From assembly GCA_947628565.1 (NCBI GenBank), contig CANRAH010000006.1, positions 1 to 64,000 of the forward strand: 64,000 bases of DNA, in the 5' to 3' direction. The first letter of the stretch is position 1; every line of letters begins with the position of its first letter. Made by a program: the position numbers and the translations under genes. Below are positions 1 to 8,533 of the stretch, piece by piece. The notes below the pieces were generated by a model. The model did not search any database, had not been told where the DNA came from, and saw only the letters and a program-made list of their open reading frames with translations. Source of the DNA: an uncultured Bacilli bacterium. Its GTDB lineage: Bacteria > Bacillota_I > Bacilli_A > RF39 > UBA660.

Positions 1-41
1 AAAGCCCATAATATCAAATACTATGAACTTATTTTATAAAA

Positions 42-75
42 GAAAAACGCACACTTCAATTTAAAGTGTGCGAGT
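42..75 (-). terminator. Intrinsic terminator downstream of tRNA-Gly
   Basis: A 9-bp perfect stem, CGCACACTT (48-56) against AAGTGTGCG (64-72), with a 7-nt loop. On the minus strand it is followed by a T-rich run, so it should end the tRNA-Gly transcript. Confidence 0.8.
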
Positions 76-86
76 TTTAACCTCAA

Positions 87-161
87 TGGAGCAAGTGAGG
101 AGAATCGAACTCCCATCTCAGCCTTGGCAAGGCCGCATACGAACCATTGTACTACACCTGC
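87..161 (-). tRNA. tRNA-Gly (GCC)
   Basis: Minus-strand cloverleaf. The acceptor GCAGGTG pairs with CACTTGC with one G-T wobble, the anticodon loop reads CTTGCCAAG giving anticodon GCC, the T-arm GTTCGATTC is present, and a T discriminator is followed by an encoded CCA. A terminator lies just downstream. Confidence 0.95.
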
Positions 162-216
162 AATTAATAATGTATATATAAAATATACACTATTTTTATA
201 AATTTGTAAAGTATTT

Positions 217-2172
217 TTAATCAGTTATTGTATCAAACTGAGAATTATATAGTTCAGCATAAAATCCATTTTTTTGAAGTAATGAATCATGTGTTCCCTG
301 CTCTACTATATTTCCATCTTTCATAACTAAAATTAAATCAGCATTTTTAATTGTAGATAATCTATGTGCAATTATAAATGATGTTTTCCCTTCAGTAAGT
401 TTATCCATGGCTTTTTGTACTAATTCTTCTGTTCTTGTATCTACATTTGATGTTGCTTCATCCAAAATTAGAAATGGAGCGTTTTTTAACATACCTCGTG
501 CTATAGTCATAAGTTGTTTTTGACCTTGACTTACCGATTCACCATCATCTATATGAGAATTTAATCCACCTGGAAGGGTTTTAATAAAATGGTCAACTCC
601 AACTGTTTTGCAAGCACGCATTATTTCTTCATCTGAAACATCTTCATTATTAAATTTTAAATTTTCCTTAACTGTTCCATCAAAAAGCCAAGTATCTTGT
701 AAAACCATAACAAATAAATCATGTATATTTTCTCTAGATAAATCTTTAATTGAAACTCCATCTATCAATATATCGCCATCTTTAATATCGTAAAATTTCA
801 TAAGCAAATTAACCATTGTAGTTTTACCGGCACCAGTTGGGCCAACTATTGCAACCTTTTCTCCAGGTTTCGCTTTTGCACTAAAATTATTTATTATAAT
901 TCTATTATTATCGTACCCAAATTTAACATTTCTAAATTCTATTTCACCTTTTACTTTGGATGCATCTAAATATTTTGATACTTTTACATTAGGCATTTCT
1001 TCTTCATCCAAAAAGTCAAATACTCTTTCACTTGCTGCTGCTGTAGATTGTAAAGAAGTCATTGCTTGCGCAATTTGAGATAATGGGTTTGTAAATAATC
1101 TGACATATATTATAAAAGCAACTATTACACCAAATGAAATGATATTGTTACTAACAAGTAATGCTCCTACAACACAAACAGCTACATATCCTAAATTACC
1201 AACAAACATCATTATTGGTTGCATCATTCCTGATAAAAATTGACTTTTTCTATTACAATTATATAAATTATTATTTAATATATCGAATTCTTCATTAGCA
1301 CTTTTTTCACCATTATATGCTTTTACTACATTATACCCAGAATAAATTTCTTCTATATGCGCATTTAAATTACCTAATTCAGTTTGTCGTCTAATAAAAT
1401 ATTTTTGAGATTTACTAAGTATTATTGCCATTACACTAAATCCAAGTAAACTTGAAATAATAGCAGTAATAGCCATTATAGAATTTGTTATGAACATCAT
1501 AAATATTGATCCTATAAAAAGCGTTACACTTGTTACAAGAGATGTTAAACTTTGATTCATATTTTGTGCTATTGTATCTACATCATTTGTTACTCTAGAT
1601 AGTACATCCCCCATTTCATGACTATCAAAATATCTTAATGGTAATTTATTAATTTTATTACTTATATTACTTCTTAATGTTTTTGCGAAATTATTTGATA
1701 TACTTGTCATTGATAAAGATTGTATATAATTAAATATAGCACTTATAACATAAATTGAAGCAAGTAGAATAGATAAAGTTTTTACCTTTTTCATATCTAT
1801 TTTTGGTTTTACTATTTTATATATGTTTTTTGGAAGAGAATCAAATGCATTTAATAATTTATCAGTGTCAGTTTCATTTTTTGCTTCTTCTAAAAGTTTA
1901 GAAAGCTCTAATTTTTCTTCCGTTGTTATATCTTCGCTTGTCATAACTTTATTTATTGATTCTTCTGTTAGATTTGGTTGTAATCCTAAAGTTATTGTAT
2001 CAGCCAAATCAGACAACTTGTTTGGACCTATAAGTGAAAGTATAGCACTTAACATAGCAAGCACTAAAGCAAATATTAACATAAAATGCCAAGTTTTCAA
2101 ATTTTTAAATAATCTTTTAATTGAACCTTTAAAATCTCTTGATTTTTCTGGGACTCCTCTCATTCTAGGCAT
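217..2172 (-). CDS. ABC exporter half-transporter, catalytically competent subunit of a heterodimer
   Basis: This encodes a 651-aa membrane-spanning ABC exporter half (transmembrane domain then ATPase domain), probably moving a drug, lipid or peptide outward. Walker A VGPTGAGKTT lies near residue 444, the signature VSQGQ near 547 and Walker B LILDEATSNVD near 569, with the catalytic Glu intact. A charged stretch of about 80 residues (roughly 50-130) is inserted after the first membrane helix, which is unusual. It overlaps the 3' end of the upstream half-transporter by 8 bases, so the two are co-translated. The variant signature here and the Asp after Walker B in the partner fit one degenerate and one active ATP site, as in TM287/288- or BmrCD-type heterodimers. 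Substrate unknown. Confidence 0.9.
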   Translation of the reverse strand: MPRMRGVPEKSRDFKGSIKRLFKNLKTWHFMLIFALVLAMLSAILSLIGPNKLSDLADTITLGLQPNLTEESINKVMTSEDITTEEKLELSKLLEEAKNETDTDKLLNAFDSLPKNIYKIVKPKIDMKKVKTLSILLASIYVISAIFNYIQSLSMTSISNNFAKTLRSNISNKINKLPLRYFDSHEMGDVLSRVTNDVDTIAQNMNQSLTSLVTSVTLFIGSIFMMFITNSIMAITAIISSLLGFSVMAIILSKSQKYFIRRQTELGNLNAHIEEIYSGYNVVKAYNGEKSANEEFDILNNNLYNCNRKSQFLSGMMQPIMMFVGNLGYVAVCVVGALLVSNNIISFGVIVAFIIYVRLFTNPLSQIAQAMTSLQSTAAASERVFDFLDEEEMPNVKVSKYLDASKVKGEIEFRNVKFGYDNNRIIINNFSAKAKPGEKVAIVGPTGAGKTTMVNLLMKFYDIKDGDILIDGVSIKDLSRENIHDLFVMVLQDTWLFDGTVKENLKFNNEDVSDEEIMRACKTVGVDHFIKTLPGGLNSHIDDGESVSQGQKQLMTIARGMLKNAPFLILDEATSNVDTRTEELVQKAMDKLTEGKTSFIIAHRLSTIKNADLILVMKDGNIVEQGTHDSLLQKNGFYAELYNSQFDTITD

Positions 2173-3928
2173 TTTCTAATTCCTCCTTTGAAAGTTGTGA
2201 TAGTGCAATTTCTTTATAAACTTCACAATTTTTTAAAAGTTCTTTATGCGTTCCAACACCAACACATTCTCCTTTATCAAGCACAACTATTTTATCAGCA
2301 TTTATAATAGTTCCTATTCTTTGCGCTACTATCATACTTGTAGAATCTTTCATGTATTTTTTTAACTCTTTTCTAAGTGTTAAATCAGTTTTATAGTCTA
2401 ATGCAGAAAAAGAATCATCAAAAATATATATTTCGGGATCTCTTGCTATAGCACGAGCAATTGCAAGTCTTTGTTTTTGACCTCCTGATACATTAGTACC
2501 ACCACGTGCTATATGAGATTCATATTTTTTATCCATTTGTTCCACAAATTCACTACCTTGGGCAATTTCAATTGCCTTTTTTATAACTTTTAAACTTGGC
2601 TTTTCTTTACCATTATATCCATATGATACATTATCTATAACACTTCCTGTGAACATAACCGCTTTTTGAGGAATATAACCTATTATATTATGAAGCTCCT
2701 CTAATTTATAGTCTTTTACGTTTATACCATCAACTAATACTTCACCATCAGTTGCATCATAAAATCTTGGAACAAGGTTTATCAAACTACTTTTACCACT
2801 TCCAGTTGAACCTATAAAAGCTATAGTTTCTCCCCTATTTACTTTAAATGAAATATTTTTAAGTAAATATGCATCAGCATCTGGATATTTAAATGATACA
2901 TTTTTAAATTCTACTGTACCTTTTTCTTTTGCATTATCAGAACTTAATTTACCATCTTTTATACTAGGAACTTCATCTAGTACTTCATTTATACGGCGAG
3001 CAGACACCTGTGCTCTTGGCCATATCATAAAAATCATGGCAAGCATTAAAAATGACATTATTACTTGCATTCCATAACTTGTAAATACAATCATATTACT
3101 AAATAAACTAATTTTACCACTCATATTTGCAGCCTGTATTAAAAATGCTCCTATAAAATATATACCAAGTGATAAAAAATGCATAACTATATTCATAATT
3201 GGTTGCATTATAGCAAAACACTTTTGATTAAATAATTGAGTTTTTGTTAAAGTATTATTAACGTCTTCAAATCGTCCTTCTTGATACTTTTCAGCGTTAA
3301 AAGCTCTTATAACCCTTATACCCATTAAATTTTCTCTTGTAACACCATTTACTTTATCTGTTAGTTTTTGTACTTTTGCAAATCTTGGTAAAACTATAAT
3401 CATAAGCGTTGTTACAGTCGTTAAAAGAATTAAAACTCCTACACCAGTAAGAATACTCCACTGTAAATTCTTATTAAGTATTTTAGTAACTGCCCATATG
3501 GCCATAATTGGAGCCCTTATAATTAATTGTAATCCCATTGCTATAAACATTTCTATTTGTGTAACATCATTAGTTGTTCTAGTAATTAAACTACTTGTTT
3601 GAAATTTTTTAATTTCAGACATAGAAAAAGCTTCAACTTTTCTAAATATATTACTTCTTAAATTCAATGAAAAATCAGCAGCTATCTTAGAAGAGAAATA
3701 TCCTACTATGATAGAAGATATCAAGCTCAAAAGTGCACATAACATCATATATCCACCTTGAATTAATATTTCTCCCATATTATTCGTAGTTGTTTGAACA
3801 AGTCTAGTTATATTACTCATATAATCAGGTAATTTAAGTTCTAACCATACTTGCAAAACAATTAAAAGAAAACAAATTAACATAAAAAACATATCTTTTG
3901 TATTTAATTTTTTTAACAATTTTAACAT
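2165..3928 (-). CDS. ABC exporter half-transporter, degenerate-site subunit of a heterodimer
   Basis: A 587-aa ABC exporter half with an N-terminal six-helix membrane domain and a C-terminal ATPase. Walker A IGSTGSGKSS is near residue 374, the canonical signature VSGGQKQRLAIARA near 479 and Walker B IYIFDDSFSALD near 503. The usual catalytic Glu after Walker B is Asp, the hallmark of the non-catalytic site in heterodimeric exporters. It is the first gene of a two-gene operon; its stop overlaps the start of the competent subunit. The start is supported by GAGGTGAT just upstream of ATG. Substrate cannot be told from sequence. Confidence 0.9.
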   Translation of the reverse strand: MLKLLKKLNTKDMFFMLICFLLIVLQVWLELKLPDYMSNITRLVQTTTNNMGEILIQGGYMMLCALLSLISSIIVGYFSSKIAADFSLNLRSNIFRKVEAFSMSEIKKFQTSSLITRTTNDVTQIEMFIAMGLQLIIRAPIMAIWAVTKILNKNLQWSILTGVGVLILLTTVTTLMIIVLPRFAKVQKLTDKVNGVTRENLMGIRVIRAFNAEKYQEGRFEDVNNTLTKTQLFNQKCFAIMQPIMNIVMHFLSLGIYFIGAFLIQAANMSGKISLFSNMIVFTSYGMQVIMSFLMLAMIFMIWPRAQVSARRINEVLDEVPSIKDGKLSSDNAKEKGTVEFKNVSFKYPDADAYLLKNISFKVNRGETIAFIGSTGSGKSSLINLVPRFYDATDGEVLVDGINVKDYKLEELHNIIGYIPQKAVMFTGSVIDNVSYGYNGKEKPSLKVIKKAIEIAQGSEFVEQMDKKYESHIARGGTNVSGGQKQRLAIARAIARDPEIYIFDDSFSALDYKTDLTLRKELKKYMKDSTSMIVAQRIGTIINADKIVVLDKGECVGVGTHKELLKNCEVYKEIALSQLSKEELENA

Positions 3929-3985
3929 TTAATCACCTCTATAATATATACAATTACCTAAATTTTGATTATAAATTTTTTAAAC

Positions 3986-4057
3986 TCATACATAAATATA
4001 TTACATCGATTATTATTTGTCAATAAATTTCACATAAAAATCATACATAAATATATT
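3986..4057. repeat. 17-bp direct repeat pair in an intergenic gap
   Basis: The 17-mer TCATACATAAATATATT occurs exactly at 3986-4002 and 4041-4057, starts 55 bases apart, in the non-coding gap between the collagen-like gene and the exporter operon. It may be a paired protein-binding site or a simple AT-rich duplication; no partner is known. Confidence 0.5.
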
Positions 4058-4064
4058 CTTAAAT

Positions 4065-4101
4065 ACAATAAATGGATTTATCTTGTTTATCGATAAATCC
4101 A
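4065..4101 (-). terminator. Terminator hairpin of the collagen-like gene
   Basis: TGGATTTATC (4073-4082) pairs perfectly with GATAAATCCA (4092-4101) around a 9-nt loop, a few bases after the stop of the collagen-like gene. The minus-strand T run is weak; a stronger T run lies on the plus-strand side, so it may act in either direction. Confidence 0.65.
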
Positions 4102-4107
4102 CATTTT

Positions 4108-5634
4108 TTATTTTAATTTTTCTATAACTATAGTTAGAATAGGATTAGCAAAAAATGAATCAGTTACTAAATTATTTGAACTTGGACTAACTAAATGTAT
4201 CGTATCTTGAGCAGTATTTATTAATTCAAATACATCATTTTCTAAAACAGTAGTAACTATACCATGTGCATTAATTCTAACAACAGGTTCCTGATAATCC
4301 CAAGTACAACCACCGACATAAATAGTAGTTTCTCCAACTTTTCTTAATCCTACACCCATAACTTCATATTGGCCAGGATATATCGCCGATCCTGAGGAAT
4401 ACGCTTCCACCATAAAATCTATACGATAAACTCCGCCTTCTTTAAAAGTAATAGTATTATCACTATTTAAAATAAAATTATTGTTCATATCATAAATTTT
4501 TGTATCTATTGGTAATCTAGCGTTGGATTGAACAGTAATTCCATAAGCATCCAAATCATCATTAGCAGTCATAAAAAATGCTGATGGGATTTCTAAAGGT
4601 CCTGGATCCCCTTTGGGACCTTGCATTCCAGGATATCCCATATCACCTGGAAGACCTTGGGGTCCCGGATCTCCTTTATCCCCTTTAGGCCCCTTATCTC
4701 CCTTAGGACCTGCAGGTCCAGGTTCTCCCATTTCACCCTTGTCTCCTTTAGGACCTTGTGGGCCAGGTTCTCCCTTAACTCCTTGAATCCCCTGTGGGCC
4801 TACCGGGCCCTGAATACCCTGTTCTCCTTGCAAACCAGTTTCTCCTTGTATTCCTTGTTCTCCACGTTGACCTTGTATTCCTTGTGGACCTTGTTCACCT
4901 TTCGGACCTCTTTCACCTTGTTCTCCTTTAGGACCTTGTATTCCCCTTTCACCTTGATCTCCCTTTGGACCTTTTATTTCACCTACATTATTCCAAGTAT
5001 TAGAATCCTCACTCCACACATATAAATTTGATCCTACTAAATATGATTGCCCTGGTTTCCCCTGTGGAACAGCTATTTTTAATTCATTAATATTATCAAA
5101 TGAACCTAATATAGTAACACTTGTTCCGGGTGCTCCTGCAGGTCCGGCTGGACCTCTTTCACCTTGTTCACCTTTCGGGCCAACATCTCCTTGTTCACCT
5201 TTTGGTCCTTCTAATCCTTGTGGACCTTGTAATCCTTGAACTCCCATTTCCCCTTGTGGGCCCATATCACCCTGAGGGCCTTGAACACCTTGAGGGCCTA
5301 TTTCTCCTGGTACACCTTGAGGGCCTTGAACACCTACTTCACCTTGTGGACCTGTTGGGCCTGGATCTCCCTTTGGGCCTTTAATTGCTCCAACATCTAA
5401 CCAACCATCAATAGTCCAAACATATAAATTATCTCCGACTATATAGCTTTGCCCTAAATTACCAGTAGGATATCTTTCTTTTAATTCATCAATAGTTTCA
5501 AAACTACCTAGTATGTTTAATGCGGGTCCTATTGGTCCTGTTGGACCTGTTGGACCAACAATTGAACCTATATATTTAGGTTTGCATTTTTCATCTTCTT
5601 TTATTTTTTCTAAAGCCTTTTTATATAAATCCAT
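4108..5634 (-). CDS. Collagen-like surface protein, probably spore exosporium/outer coat
   Basis: A 508-aa protein dominated by Gly-X-Y triplets ([11 protein letters not shown] repeats), expected to form collagen-type trimers. The N-terminus is a short charged leader ([17 protein letters not shown]) with no signal peptide. Two related modules interrupt the collagen arms near residues 38-84 and 174-222, each with the pattern LGSF..I.EL, GQSY.VG.NLYVW and a Trp before IKGPKGD. The C-terminal ~155 residues form a non-collagen beta-rich domain resembling the C1q/TNF-like heads of BclA-type proteins. The leader resembles that of the shorter collagen-like gene at 33.8-34.3 kb. The absence of a signal peptide and presence of sporulation genes favour spore-surface deposition from the mother cell; a phage tail fibre is the alternative. 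Confidence 0.8.
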   Translation of the reverse strand: MDLYKKALEKIKEDEKCKPKYIGSIVGPTGPTGPIGPALNILGSFETIDELKERYPTGNLGQSYIVGDNLYVWTIDGWLDVGAIKGPKGDPGPTGPQGEVGVQGPQGVPGEIGPQGVQGPQGDMGPQGEMGVQGLQGPQGLEGPKGEQGDVGPKGEQGERGPAGPAGAPGTSVTILGSFDNINELKIAVPQGKPGQSYLVGSNLYVWSEDSNTWNNVGEIKGPKGDQGERGIQGPKGEQGERGPKGEQGPQGIQGQRGEQGIQGETGLQGEQGIQGPVGPQGIQGVKGEPGPQGPKGDKGEMGEPGPAGPKGDKGPKGDKGDPGPQGLPGDMGYPGMQGPKGDPGPLEIPSAFFMTANDDLDAYGITVQSNARLPIDTKIYDMNNNFILNSDNTITFKEGGVYRIDFMVEAYSSGSAIYPGQYEVMGVGLRKVGETTIYVGGCTWDYQEPVVRINAHGIVTTVLENDVFELINTAQDTIHLVSPSSNNLVTDSFFANPILTIVIEKLK

Positions 5635-5679
5635 AAAATCACCTATTTAATTATATTCTATTAAATAAATAATATAAGC

Positions 5680-5706
5680 AAAATAAAAAGCATTGAAATT
5701 CAATGC
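5680..5706 (-). terminator. Terminator of the FtsX-type ABC gene
   Basis: GCATTGA (5690-5696) and TCAATGC (5700-5706) form a tight 3-nt-loop hairpin; on the minus strand it is followed by TTTTTATTTT. It sits 9 bases after the stop of the upstream gene. Confidence 0.85.
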
Positions 5707-5714
5707 CTTATATC

Positions 5715-8306
5715 TTATTTATTTAATATTGCATCTATAGGTTTCATTTTAGATATCTTAATAATTGGTAATACGCTTGATATAATAGTTACTATAAATA
5801 CAACAAAATATATTAGTACAAATTGTCTTATATTAAGTATAAAAGGTGTTAGAATTAAATTTGTACCTGACATAATTACATTATTTAGTAAATTAGTTAC
5901 TAGGACAAGTAATATTGATGAAATAGTAGCTGATATGAATGACATTACAATACCTTCCCATAAAAATATTTTAATAATATCAATACTTCTTGCTCCAAGG
6001 GCTCTTAAAACCCCAATTTCTTTTTTACGATAATGAATACTTGTCATAATAAAGTTACCTATTAAGAATACTGTAAATATAAATAATACTAAACTTACAT
6101 AGAATGCTATATCTTTTAATATTTCTACTGTCCTAACTAACATTGTAACTTCATCGCTATAAGGTGAGACAGCCTGTATTTCATCACTATAAGGAAAAGT
6201 AGTTAACATATATTTAAAGTCCTTATAATTAGACATAGGTACAAGATAACCTGTCTTTTGTATTACCTCAATTTTATATTCTCCAACTAAATCATTAGAT
6301 AAATAATAATTTCTACTTTGTGTATCACTAAAACCTGTAATACCAATAATATTCAAATCTTTATAATCATTAACAACTTCATCAATTCTATTTCTAACCT
6401 TTAAATTAACTTTTTGACCGATTACATCTAAATCTTTTATATAATTAACAAAGTATTTTTTTTCTAATGTTTCCCTATCTACATCTGGATTATTTGTAAT
6501 ATATTTTTCTAATCCTTTTTCATAGTCCTGTTCAGATCCTTGCATTAATTGATGTATATTTATAATAATATCATTTTTATTTAACTCTTTAGTCTTTACC
6601 CATTTAGATCCATCATAATACTCTAATTCATTTTGAAGTATTGCTGGCGCTATATAATAACCATCACTTTGTAAATCTATACTATCACTATTTAAATTAA
6701 AGAAAACAGTATTTTCATCTAATTCTTCTATATTAGCAACATCTAATTTTTCTATAAAATCATTAGTTACATAAACGTTATTATATAAATTACTTTCTTT
6801 TAAATTAAGTTCACTTATTAAATCATATTGTTCATCAGTCATAGTATTATAATCATATTCTTTATTTTTTAATGAATCATATCTAGATAAGTCATAATCT
6901 ATTATTCCTACTATTTTTACTTTACCTTTACTTCCAAAATAGAAAGTTTTATTACTATTTACTATATCTTCATAATCTTTAGGTTTAAATGTATAATCAT
7001 CACTAAATTCGTCTACATCGTTTTTTTCATAAGTTGTAATTCCACCCTCAATAATTAAATCAGCCATATAATTTGGAATTAAAATCTCATTATAATTAGT
7101 AGGATACCTTCCTATAATTTTTTCGGTTTTAAAATCGTTAAAATTATCTACAACTACTATGTTTAAAGGTAAATATGCACCCATATCTAGATAAAGACTA
7201 TTATGAATAATATCTCCTATATTTAATGCCTCTCCTACTTGCATAAACGTGTATGACTCCTGTAATTTATAAATAGGATAATACTTACCTTTTAGTTTTG
7301 ACTTTATATATTTTTCATCTTCTGGTGTCAATTTAATTTGATCCTTATTATAAAAGTCATATTTATCATATTTTTTATTAAAGAAATAATATTTTTCTAC
7401 TTTTATAGAATCTTCTTTTTTATCGATCAATAGTTCTGAATGTGCTTCTTCTACATTATAATTTGATAACGTATCCATAATACTTAAAAATAATAAAGTA
7501 CCTATTGTAAGTAATATTGTAAATATTAATTTAATTTTTTTATGTCTTAAACTACCGATACCAAGTTTAAAACTATCTTTAAACGGTAACTTTGATTTAA
7601 TAGTTTTATAACTATCTTTATCAGTTGTAGTTAAATTTTTATTTGTATCTTTTACAACACTACCATCTTTAATTTCAATTATTCTATCACCATAAGTATT
7701 AGCAGATTCTGTATCATGAGAAACAATAATTACTAATTTTTCTTTGCTTATTTCTTTTAGTAAATCCATAACTTGTTTACCTGTTTTACTATCAAGATTT
7801 CCTGTTGGTTCATCTGCTAGTATTATTTTAGGATCTTTTATTAATGCACGTGCGATTGCAACTCTACCTTTTTGTCCACCTGATAGTTCATTTACTTTTC
7901 TAAGTTTTAAATCAGTTAACTCTAACTTATCAAGTAGGTTATCTATTTTTTCTTTATCTACATCTTTTTGTTGTAACTGTAAAGCTAAAACGATATTTTC
8001 GTATACATTATAATCTTCTAAAAGGTTAAACTCTTGAAATACAAATCCAACATAGGTATTTCTATAAGAATCAAATAAAGATGCATTAAAGTCTTTACTG
8101 CTCTTACCTAGTATAAGCATATCTCCACTATCGTATTTATCAAGTCCACCAATTATATTTAAAAGTGTTGATTTACCACTTCCACTTTTACCAAGTATAA
8201 AAGTCATACCTTTTTCATCAAACTTTAATGAAACATTATTAAGCGCTTTAGTCTTACTTCCTTTTTTTGATTTATATGTCTTGCATACATTTTTAAGTTC
8301 TATCAT
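5715..8306 (-). CDS. Fused ABC ATPase / FtsX-family permease
   Basis: An 863-aa fusion of a LolD/MacB-type ATPase and an FtsX-like permease. Walker A LGKSGSGKST is at residues 38-47, the signature LSGGQKGRVAIARAL near 143 and Walker B IILADEPTGNLDS near 160. A membrane helix lies near 256-279, then a ~450-residue extracytoplasmic domain, then three C-terminal helices (about 740-765, 785-810, 835-855), the usual 1+3 FtsX layout. Related systems export or sense antimicrobial peptides or drive cell-envelope processes by mechanotransmission rather than transport. ATPase and permease are normally separate genes; the fusion with such a large external domain is MacB-like. It has its own terminator, so it appears monocistronic. 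The start has CCTCC-type pairing just upstream. Confidence 0.85.
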   Translation of the reverse strand: MIELKNVCKTYKSKKGSKTKALNNVSLKFDEKGMTFILGKSGSGKSTLLNIIGGLDKYDSGDMLILGKSSKDFNASLFDSYRNTYVGFVFQEFNLLEDYNVYENIVLALQLQQKDVDKEKIDNLLDKLELTDLKLRKVNELSGGQKGRVAIARALIKDPKIILADEPTGNLDSKTGKQVMDLLKEISKEKLVIIVSHDTESANTYGDRIIEIKDGSVVKDTNKNLTTTDKDSYKTIKSKLPFKDSFKLGIGSLRHKKIKLIFTILLTIGTLLFLSIMDTLSNYNVEEAHSELLIDKKEDSIKVEKYYFFNKKYDKYDFYNKDQIKLTPEDEKYIKSKLKGKYYPIYKLQESYTFMQVGEALNIGDIIHNSLYLDMGAYLPLNIVVVDNFNDFKTEKIIGRYPTNYNEILIPNYMADLIIEGGITTYEKNDVDEFSDDYTFKPKDYEDIVNSNKTFYFGSKGKVKIVGIIDYDLSRYDSLKNKEYDYNTMTDEQYDLISELNLKESNLYNNVYVTNDFIEKLDVANIEELDENTVFFNLNSDSIDLQSDGYYIAPAILQNELEYYDGSKWVKTKELNKNDIIINIHQLMQGSEQDYEKGLEKYITNNPDVDRETLEKKYFVNYIKDLDVIGQKVNLKVRNRIDEVVNDYKDLNIIGITGFSDTQSRNYYLSNDLVGEYKIEVIQKTGYLVPMSNYKDFKYMLTTFPYSDEIQAVSPYSDEVTMLVRTVEILKDIAFYVSLVLFIFTVFLIGNFIMTSIHYRKKEIGVLRALGARSIDIIKIFLWEGIVMSFISATISSILLVLVTNLLNNVIMSGTNLILTPFILNIRQFVLIYFVVFIVTIISSVLPIIKISKMKPIDAILNK

Positions 8307-8366
8307 AAACTCCTCCTTATTAATTTTAATTATACTATTAATTTTATTTAATATAAATACATTTTA

Positions 8367-8442
8367 AGTTGCAAACAAATAATTTTAGTTGCATTTACAC
8401 ATATCTATAGTTGCAAACCATATTTATATATTAGTTACAAAC
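8367..8442. repeat. Four spaced copies of AGTTGCAAAC
   Basis: AGTTGCAAAC-like words start at 8367, 8387 (AGTTGCA only), 8409 and 8433 (AGTTACAAAC), spaced 20, 22 and 24 bases. The last two are part of a 22-bp near-identical repeat running on as CATATTTATATA. They sit between two divergent genes, so they could be operator sites for either or both. The function is inferred only from spacing and position. Confidence 0.55.
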
Positions 8443-8485
8443 CATATTTATATATCTGTAATAACTAATAAATAAATGATTATAC

Positions 8486-8514
8486 TGCGAATTATATCAA
8501 AAATATGATATAAT
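8486..8514 (+). promoter_or_regulatory. Candidate sigma-A promoter of the HD-domain gene
   Basis: A perfect -10 TATAAT (8509-8514) with a weak -35 TGCGAA 17 bases upstream, 20 bases before the start codon, followed by the ribosome site GGGGAGGA. Confidence 0.5.
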
Positions 8515-8533
8515 TATTTATGGGGAGGATATA

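Noticed and set aside
4621-5384. Plus-strand open frames over the collagen-like gene
   Set aside because: They are reverse-strand shadows of Gly-X-Y codons, low in complexity and without ribosome sites.
8367-8442. CRISPR-like array
   Set aside because: The repeats are 10-22 bp with 20-24-bp periods and no uniform spacers; there are no cas genes in the window.
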